A stretch of 11,910 bases of DNA from Spirochaetales bacterium (GTDB taxonomy: Bacteria > Spirochaetota > Spirochaetia > DSM-27196 > SKKC01), in assembly GCA_007121695.1 (NCBI GenBank), contig SKKC01000388.1:1-11910 (forward strand), read 5' to 3'. Shown here piece after piece: positions 7,793 to 11,910 of this stretch. Below the pieces are notes generated by a model, which searched no databases, was not told the DNA's origin, and worked only from the letters and a program-made list of their open reading frames with translations. The position numbers and the translations under genes are program-made. The number at the start of each line of letters is the position of its first letter. Within the stretch, counting starts at the first letter, position 1.

Positions 7793-8173
7793 ATGTTTTT
7801 CTTCTTCGGCTATCCCATCATTTTTCTTCTCCCCTTTTTTCTGGTGCTTCTGGCTTTGCGGGCCGGCGGGCGCTCGCTCGGCAGTTCACACCGGCATCCG
7901 TTGTACGGAAACGATGCGTACATGGACTCGGCGTTGCAGCGCCAGCTTCGCGGTATTGAAGCGCGTATCTTTCGACTTGCGTACCGTATGAATGGCGTAA
8001 TTACGGTCAGCGACGTTGTCGTGGATCTCGGCATCGGTTCCGAAGAGGCGCAGGCCTTTCTTGACCGGCTGGTCGACAGTAACCGGGTCAGGATCGACGT
8101 CGCAGATGACGGAGTTGTGACCTACAGCTTTCCAGAAATTGTACACAGGCTGGGTATGAAGGACTCACGGTAA
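7793..8173 (+). CDS. Small membrane-anchored protein with winged-helix-like cytoplasmic domain
   Basis: I do not recognise a named family. The 126 residues begin with one very hydrophobic helix (MFFFFGYPIIFLLPFFLVLL, 1-20), followed by Arg-23 and Arg-28, which suggests a single membrane span with the rest in the cytoplasm. After a short linker, residues about 48-118 predict as helix-helix-helix-strand-strand: EARIFRLAYRMNG, VITVSDVVVDLGIGSEEAQAFLDRL, then SNRVRIDVADDGVVTYSFPEI. The pattern 'ITVSDVV..LGI...EAQ.FLD.LV' is what a winged helix-turn-helix looks like, with the final two strands as the wing. It could bind DNA or a protein partner near the membrane. It is the third gene of the argH block, 28 bases after the kinase, with a strong ribosome site and a terminator behind it. 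It is clearly coding but its function is unknown. Confidence 0.75.
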   Translation: MFFFFGYPIIFLLPFFLVLLALRAGGRSLGSSHRHPLYGNDAYMDSALQRQLRGIEARIFRLAYRMNGVITVSDVVVDLGIGSEEAQAFLDRLVDSNRVRIDVADDGVVTYSFPEIVHRLGMKDSR

Positions 8174-8215
8174 CTACCGCCGGCTCATCAACACCAGAGT
8201 GGCGAACAGTCGAAA

Positions 8216-8254
8216 AAAAAACCGGCCGTGTTACCAGGTAACAGGCCGGTTTTT
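8216..8254. terminator. Strong bidirectional intrinsic terminator
   Basis: An A-run and ACCGGCC (8221-8227) pair with GGCCGGT (8244-8250) and a T-run. Inside, TGTTACC (8229-8235) pairs with GGTAACA (8237-8243), leaving only G8228 as a bulge. The A-run on the left and T-run on the right give a U-tract to transcripts from either side, so it should end both the rightward argH block (43 bases after its last stop) and the leftward amtB-PII operon (17 bases after its stop). Confidence 0.9.
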
Positions 8255-8270
8255 GTTCGTTCAGGGTGGA

Positions 8271-8612
8271 TCAGCCGACGGCTTCCTTTCCCTTTTCTCC
8301 GCTGCGTATGCGGATTGCTTCTTCTATCGGGAGAACGAAGATCTTGCCATCTCCGATCTCTCCGGATCGTGCGCCACGGATAATCGCGTCCACGGTCGTC
8401 TGCACGAACTCGTCGTTTACCGCAATCTCCAGTCGTGTCTTCTTCAGAAGATTCACCTCTGTAACAACGCCCCGGTAGCTTTCCGTGTAGCCCTTCTGCT
8501 GGCCGCAGCCGACAGAGTTTGTAACCGACATCTTGAAGACTTCCGCCTTGAAGAGTTCCTCTTTCACCGCCGTAAGCTTGTACGGCTGAATGTATGCAAT
8601 GATAAGTTTCAT
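8271..8612 (-). CDS. glnK: PII nitrogen regulatory protein (GlnB/GlnK type)
   Basis: Small trimeric signal protein that binds ATP/ADP and 2-oxoglutarate and reports nitrogen and energy state to partners such as AmtB and NifA. The 113 residues have the standard length: MKLIIAYIQPYKL at the start, T-loop GQQKGYTESYRG (37-48), B-loop SGEIGDGKIFV (83-93), and C-loop RIRSGEKG (101-108). In the T-loop, position 51 is Thr where enteric-type PII proteins have the uridylylated Tyr, and position 49 is Val, not the cyanobacterial phospho-Ser, so neither known covalent switch is available. The gene follows amtB by 18 bases in the same direction, the classic amtB-glnK pair, which is why glnK is preferred to glnB. 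The ATG at 8612 is chosen because the conserved family start M-K-L-I begins there; a TTG at 8630 is in frame but adds six residues foreign to the family. Confidence 0.93.
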   Translation of the reverse strand: MKLIIAYIQPYKLTAVKEELFKAEVFKMSVTNSVGCGQQKGYTESYRGVVTEVNLLKKTRLEIAVNDEFVQTTVDAIIRGARSGEIGDGKIFVLPIEEAIRIRSGEKGKEAVG

Positions 8613-8630
8613 ATCTTCATGCCCCCACAA

Positions 8631-9947
8631 TTACATGTTGCTGAAGATCTGGAATCCACTGTAGGACTCCATGCCATGTTCGGAGATGTCCAGACCAGTG
8701 AGTTCTTCTTCCTCGCTGACACGGAGCACCTTGGCTGCCTTCAGGATGCTGAACAGTATGAGCGCAGTGACCATGGTCCATGCGAATACTGCCACTATAC
8801 CAATTATCTGAACGATGATGTCTCCACCGCCGAAGATACCAACTGCCAGGGTACCCCATGCACCACACACACCGTGTACGCTGACCGCACCGACAGGGTC
8901 GTCTATGTGAAGCTTCTTGTCGAGAACCTCGACCGATGCAACGACGATCAGACCTGCGATGATACCGACGATAATCGCCCAGCCCGGGCTGATCACGTCA
9001 GGACCGGCGGTAATACCGACAAGACCTGCGAGTACACCGTTGAGGGTCATCGAGACGTCGGGCTTTCCGAACCAGATCCAGCTCAGGAACATGGCACCAA
9101 CCGCACCACCAGCCGCCGAAAGTGCTGTCGTTACGAATACGACTGCAATGTCGAAGTCCACGCCGCTGAGCGTGCTTCCACCGTTGAACCCGAACCAGCC
9201 GAACCACAGGATAAATACACCAAGCGCGGCCAGCGGTATGTTATGACCGGGAATGGCCTTAACGGTCGTCTTGCCGTCTTTCTTGACGTACTTGCCCTTT
9301 CTCGCACCAAGCACGATCGCTCCAGCGAGCGCTGCCCAGCCACCGGTGGAGTGGACGATTGTTGAACCGGCAAAGTCTGCAAAGCCCAGTTCATCAAGGA
9401 AACCGCCACCCCAGGTCCAGTGGCCGACAACAGGGTAGATAAGGGCGGTCAGAACGATCGAATAGATCAGGTATCCCCTGAACTGCGTCCGTTCTGCCAT
9501 GGCTCCACTGACGATTGTCGCCGCGGTCGCCGCAAACACTGCCTGGAACATCCAGTCAATGTAGACTTCATGCATGGCCGTTCCATCGGGATATGCAAGG
9601 AAGAATCCGTCGGCGCCGAACAAACCGCCCACGGATGTTCCATACATGATTCCCCAGCCAATCGCGAAGTACACGATAAGGCCTGCGGCGGCATCCATCA
9701 CGTTTTTCATGATGATGTTACCGGCGTTCTTCGCTCGTGTGAGACCGGTTTCCACCATGGCAAACCCTGCCTGCATGAAGAAAACCAGAGCCGCTCCGAG
9801 GGCGAGCCAGATCATGTCAAACGAGTCGCGGAACAGAGTCATGTTCTCGACACTTACTTCTACCGGATCGCCAAACTGGCCGAATGCGGCTCCACCGCCG
9901 ACCAGAAGACCCAGTAGCACCAACAGTACAACTGCGCGTTTGTGCAT
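8631..9947 (-). CDS. amtB: Ammonium transporter AmtB
   Basis: Trimeric inner-membrane ammonium channel of the Amt/Mep/Rh family, 438 residues. A cleavable signal peptide is likely (residues 1-23, MHKRAVVLL... to AFGQ), followed by about eleven membrane helices. Key residues are present: GHWTWGGGF (175-183), Asp-191 in FADFAGS, and the twin pore histidines His-199 (IVHSTGG) and His-358 (VSVHGVCGAWG). The cytoplasmic tail EEELTGLDISEHGMESY (413-429) is the conserved segment that meets the PII T-loop, which fits the PII gene 18 bases downstream. A GGAGGAGG ribosome site precedes the ATG, and a sigma-54-type promoter lies about 47 bases upstream of the start once transcript initiation is allowed for, so expression is expected to be nitrogen-controlled through the neighbouring activator. 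Nothing appears broken or missing. Confidence 0.96.
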   Translation of the reverse strand: MHKRAVVLLVLLGLLVGGGAAFGQFGDPVEVSVENMTLFRDSFDMIWLALGAALVFFMQAGFAMVETGLTRAKNAGNIIMKNVMDAAAGLIVYFAIGWGIMYGTSVGGLFGADGFFLAYPDGTAMHEVYIDWMFQAVFAATAATIVSGAMAERTQFRGYLIYSIVLTALIYPVVGHWTWGGGFLDELGFADFAGSTIVHSTGGWAALAGAIVLGARKGKYVKKDGKTTVKAIPGHNIPLAALGVFILWFGWFGFNGGSTLSGVDFDIAVVFVTTALSAAGGAVGAMFLSWIWFGKPDVSMTLNGVLAGLVGITAGPDVISPGWAIIVGIIAGLIVVASVEVLDKKLHIDDPVGAVSVHGVCGAWGTLAVGIFGGGDIIVQIIGIVAVFAWTMVTALILFSILKAAKVLRVSEEEELTGLDISEHGMESYSGFQIFSNM

Positions 9948-9956
9948 TACGCGTTT

Positions 9957-9977
9957 CCTCCTCCACTTGTGTAGTGG
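9957..9977 (-). promoter_or_regulatory. amtB leader: small hairpin overlapping a strong ribosome binding site
   Basis: On the minus strand, CCACT (9977-9973) can pair with AGTGG (9967-9963) around a five-base loop, and the second arm runs directly into the Shine-Dalgarno GGAGGAGG (9964-9957). The hairpin is short and may simply be chance. Confidence 0.35.
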
Positions 9978-10004
9978 TAACGAAAGTTTATTCGGTTTTT
10001 ATAC

Positions 10005-10020
10005 AGCAGGAATCGTGCCA
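10005..10020 (-). promoter_or_regulatory. Sigma-54 (RpoN) promoter of amtB
   Basis: Minus-strand TGGCAC-gattc-CTGCT matches the sigma-54 consensus TGGCAC-N5-TTGCW at ten of eleven fixed positions. GG at 10019-10018 (-24) and GC at 10007-10006 (-12) have the required spacing. Transcription would begin near 9994, giving a leader of about 47 bases to the amtB ATG at 9947. The gene directly upstream encodes a sigma-54 activator with an intact GAFTGA loop, which supports the call independently. Confidence 0.88.
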
Positions 10021-10277
10021 ACTTTTGAAAAACGGGCGTACCGAGGAGGCCGGGAAACGTGCTGAAAACGTATAAAATATTCATACAGAAGAATTTAGGA
10101 AAATCGCTGGTGGTACACTTTTCCATGTCGACCTGGATAATGCGAAGGTCCAAGGCATGCATAAACGCTGTATAACCTACGTAAATGTATTTTTAGCTCT
10201 TAAAAAATACGAAAATGTAGCTTATGGCCAAAGCTCAAACGATTGCGTGTTGTTTTCTGAAAAGAAAGGATTTGCGC

Positions 10278-10308
10278 GCTACCAGCTGGTAGGTTTACGA
10301 GTGGTAGC
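10278..10308 (-). terminator. Inverted repeats just after the activator gene, possible terminator
   Basis: On the minus strand GCTACCA (10308-10302) can pair with TGGTAGC (10284-10278), and the core CTACCAGCTGGTAG (10279-10292) is itself a perfect 14-base palindrome. It starts seven bases after the stop codon of the activator gene. The bases that follow (CCTTTCTTTT) are pyrimidine-rich but not a clean T-run, so it is a weak terminator candidate or a protein-binding palindrome. Confidence 0.4.
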
Positions 10309-10314
10309 CAGCGG

Positions 10315-11886
10315 TCAGGAGCGATACAGGCGCGGGTCTATGTCGTGTTTTTGCACTCGCAGACCCATGACCCGTTCGGTAACCCCGAGCAGCCTCGCGG
10401 CGCGAGCCATGTTGCCCTTTGTGCTCTTCAGCGCGTCCAGCAGCAGCTCTCGCTCAAGATTGTCCAGAGCTTCCTGCAGCGAGCTGTTCAGGCGGGTATC
10501 GGTGCTTTCTGCGCTCTGCAGCGAAGGTGGCAGATGGTGACTGTGTATAACTTCGTCGACACTCAACAGGACAGCGCGCTCGATGCAGTTCTCGAGCTCT
10601 CGCACATTCCCGGGCCAATGGTAATTCATGAGCAGGTCAATTGCGGGCGTGGAAATGCGTCGTATCGTGGTGTGATTCTGCTGTGAATACTTCTCGATGA
10701 AATGATCCGAGAGCAGGAGGATATCGCTCTTGCGTTCGCGCAGTGGCGGAATATGAATGGGGAATACGTTCAGCCTGTAGTAGAGGTCTTCCCTGAAATT
10801 ACCCGATTCTATGTCCTCTTCAAGATTCTTGTTCGTCGCGGTAATGATTCTGACGTTCGTTCGAATCGTTTCGTTTCCACCGACGCGCTCGAACTCCTTT
10901 TCCTGCAATACCCGCAGCAGTTTGACCTGCGTGGTAGCCGACAGATCGCCGATTTCGTCGAGAAATATGGTGCCTCCGTTTGCGAGCTCGAACCGGCCCT
11001 TTCGGGTCGAGATTGCGCCGGTGAAGGCTCCTTTTTCGTGGCCAAACAGTTCGCTTTCGATAACTGTCTCGGGGAGGGCTGCGCAGTTGACCTTAATGAA
11101 TGGTTTGTTGCTGCGGTGGCTGTTGAAGTGTATTGCCTGGGCGACAAGCTCTTTTCCGGTGCCGCTTTCGCCGCGGATCAGTACGGTTGCCTCGCTCCGC
11201 GAGACCTGCGCTATCATGTCGAACACCGCCTGCATGGCGTTGCTCGAACCGACGATGTTCGCCGGGCGAAAGCGTTCCCTCAGTTCTTCCTGCAGCCGCG
11301 TGTTCTCTTCTTCGAGAAACCGTTTCTCTTCCATGACTGTCTGGCGAAGCTTCACAGCCTGCGCGATCAGCGACGAGACAATCGAGAGCAGCCGGACATC
11401 TTCTTCGAGAAGGTCCTGGTGTACGGCGGGGCGGTCTACGCTGAAGGTACCAATGGTTTCGTTGCCGATTTTTACGGGAACACAGATAAAACTGGTAACT
11501 GCGTGCTCTGTAGCCTGACGGACACCGGTTCGGTCGAGAAAGGTCGGGTCCTGCCCGACGTCGGGGATTACCATGGGTTTGCCGCTCTGCACAACCTTGC
11601 CGGTAATTCCCTCGCCGACAAGATAGCGGCCACGCTGGCGCTGTGATTCGGTCAATCCATAGGCAGCTTCAGTAATAATTTCGCCCGTCTGCCGGTTTAA
11701 CAGCGTAATGGCGCCGCGGCTCATGCCGAGCCCGTCAACGACTGCATCGAGAACCGGCTGCAGCGTCTGCTTGATATCGAGGCTCTGGTCGAGAATCTGG
11801 CTTATACTGAAAAGAAGCCGGAGTTCTTCGACCCTGTCTCGCGTGGACGCGCCCGGAGTATCTGCAGGAGAGTAAGGGAATGAGCA
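10315..11886 (-). CDS. nifA: NifA-type sigma-54-dependent transcriptional activator, 5' end missing
   Basis: Enhancer-binding AAA+ activator that remodels RNA polymerase-sigma-54. Counting from the Met at 11724, the sequence shows a GAF sensor domain (to about 125), a coiled linker (127-153), the central AAA+ domain with Walker A GESGTGKE (185-192), the sigma-54 contact loop GAFTGA (232-237), Walker B GTIFLDE (251-257) and FREDLYYRLNVFPI (310-323), and a C-terminal Fis-type helix-turn-helix with the NifA-like ending TERVMGLRVQKHDIDPRLYRS. Upstream of that Met the frame continues with typical GAF start sequence (RVEELRLLFSISQILDQSLDI) without any ATG, GTG or TTG, so the true start lies beyond the window; Met-11724 would cut into the GAF fold. 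The Cys pair typical of oxygen-sensing rhizobial NifA is absent. It sits upstream of amtB-PII in the same direction. It could be a nitrogen activator other than nif-specific NifA. Confidence 0.87.
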   Translation of the reverse strand, partial: CSFPYSPADTPGASTRDRVEELRLLFSISQILDQSLDIKQTLQPVLDAVVDGLGMSRGAITLLNRQTGEIITEAAYGLTESQRQRGRYLVGEGITGKVVQSGKPMVIPDVGQDPTFLDRTGVRQATEHAVTSFICVPVKIGNETIGTFSVDRPAVHQDLLEEDVRLLSIVSSLIAQAVKLRQTVMEEKRFLEEENTRLQEELRERFRPANIVGSSNAMQAVFDMIAQVSRSEATVLIRGESGTGKELVAQAIHFNSHRSNKPFIKVNCAALPETVIESELFGHEKGAFTGAISTRKGRFELANGGTIFLDEIGDLSATTQVKLLRVLQEKEFERVGGNETIRTNVRIITATNKNLEEDIESGNFREDLYYRLNVFPIHIPPLRERKSDILLLSDHFIEKYSQQNHTTIRRISTPAIDLLMNYHWPGNVRELENCIERAVLLSVDEVIHSHHLPPSLQSAESTDTRLNSSLQEALDNLERELLLDALKSTKGNMARAARLLGVTERVMGLRVQKHDIDPRLYRS

Positions 11887-11910
11887 AGGTGGCTCATTCC
11901 CTTACTCTCC
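11867..11910. repeat. Perfect 19-base inverted repeat at the right edge (probable assembly artefact)
   Basis: GGAGAGTAAGGGAATGAGC (11867-11885) and its exact reverse complement (11892-11910) are separated by six bases, and the second arm ends on the final base of the window. Read in the activator frame, the second arm contributes a stop codon (TAA, 11904-11902) with no ATG, GTG or TTG between it and the GAF domain, so it cannot be the native upstream region of an intact gene. A fold-back join at the contig end is the simplest explanation. Confidence 0.85.

Larger units (their letters stand above)
9948..10314 (-). promoter_or_regulatory. AT-rich control region between the activator gene and amtB
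   Basis: This 367-base stretch holds no convincing gene. It contains the amtB sigma-54 promoter (10005-10020) and ribosome site. Its part from about 10060 to 10260 is much richer in A and T than the coding DNA around it, as expected of a bendable region that lets an enhancer-bound activator reach the promoter. Candidate dyads are GACCT-N11-AGGTC at 10130-10150, about 130 bases upstream of the promoter, and GTATTTTT/AAAAATAC at 10187-10210. I found no exact NifA-type TGT-N10-ACA site by eye. Confidence 0.6.

Noticed and set aside
8199..9365. Rightward 388-codon open frame over the PII and amtB genes
   Set aside because: It begins in the terminator and is the complement of two conserved genes; the product is low in hydrophobic structure and unlike any known family.
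9947..10162. Leftward 71-codon frame upstream of amtB
   Set aside because: It runs through the sigma-54 promoter and into the amtB start, and its product has no recognisable feature.
10187..10210. AT-only hairpin GTATTTTT/AAAAATAC as a terminator
   Set aside because: The stem has a single G-C pair per end and would be unstable; it is better explained by the AT-rich composition.
9948..10314. Classical NifA enhancer TGT-N10-ACA
   Set aside because: Each TGT and ACA in the region was checked by eye and none has the right partner; TGT with ATA eleven bases on near 10070-10090 is not a match.
10702..11646. Rightward 314-codon open frame over the activator gene
   Set aside because: It is antisense to the conserved GAF and AAA+ domains and has no ribosome site or recognisable motif.
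1..11910. tRNA, rRNA, CRISPR array, insertion sequence or phage genes
   Set aside because: No clover-leaf, spaced repeat series, transposase motif or phage structural gene was seen; the window is housekeeping and nitrogen-control genes.

Overview
The window looks like a contig from a moderately GC-rich, Gram-negative-type bacterium. It carries eight protein genes, several cut or strongly modified regulatory regions, and no tRNA, rRNA, CRISPR array or mobile element that I could see. A lipoprotein signal on an FMN-binding-like domain, a PII protein without Tyr-51 and a NifA-type activator beside amtB would fit a free-living anaerobic spirochaete (Spirochaetota). That assignment is inference and has not been tested against a database.

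Layout. (1) At 50-2652 (+) lie the C-terminal three quarters of the disaggregase ClpB and, 23 bases later, a small nitroreductase-family flavoprotein. (2) At 2705-4918 (-) lies a convergently placed 737-residue lipoprotein: a short FMN-binding-like domain fused to a divergent gamma-glutamyltransferase. (3) At 5030-8173 (+) lie an argininosuccinate lyase (argH), an FGGY-family sugar kinase whose ATG overlaps the argH stop codon, and a small membrane-anchored protein with a winged-helix-like tail. This block ends in a strong two-way terminator. (4) At 8271-11886 (-) lies a nitrogen-control block, read from right to left: a NifA-type sigma-54 activator (5' end lost), a 367-base AT-rich spacer with a near-consensus sigma-54 promoter, the ammonium transporter gene amtB, and a PII gene (glnK type).

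How the genes work together. The clearest functional unit is the nitrogen block. The activator has an intact GAFTGA loop, needed to open sigma-54 promoters, and the amtB promoter next door is of that class. AmtB then brings in ammonium and its conserved C-terminal tail offers a docking site for the PII protein encoded just downstream. The PII T-loop lacks the tyrosine that GlnD modifies in proteobacteria, so its signalling probably rests on ATP/ADP/2-oxoglutarate binding alone. The argH-kinase-membrane protein block is an odd mixture with no obvious shared pathway.

Caution on the ends. Both ends carry structure typical of assembly error: a perfect 43-base tandem duplication at 1-86 that puts a stop codon into the clpB frame, and a perfect 19-base inverted repeat at 11867-11910 that puts a stop into the activator frame. 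Both end genes should be treated as truncated by the contig and not as natural pseudogenes.
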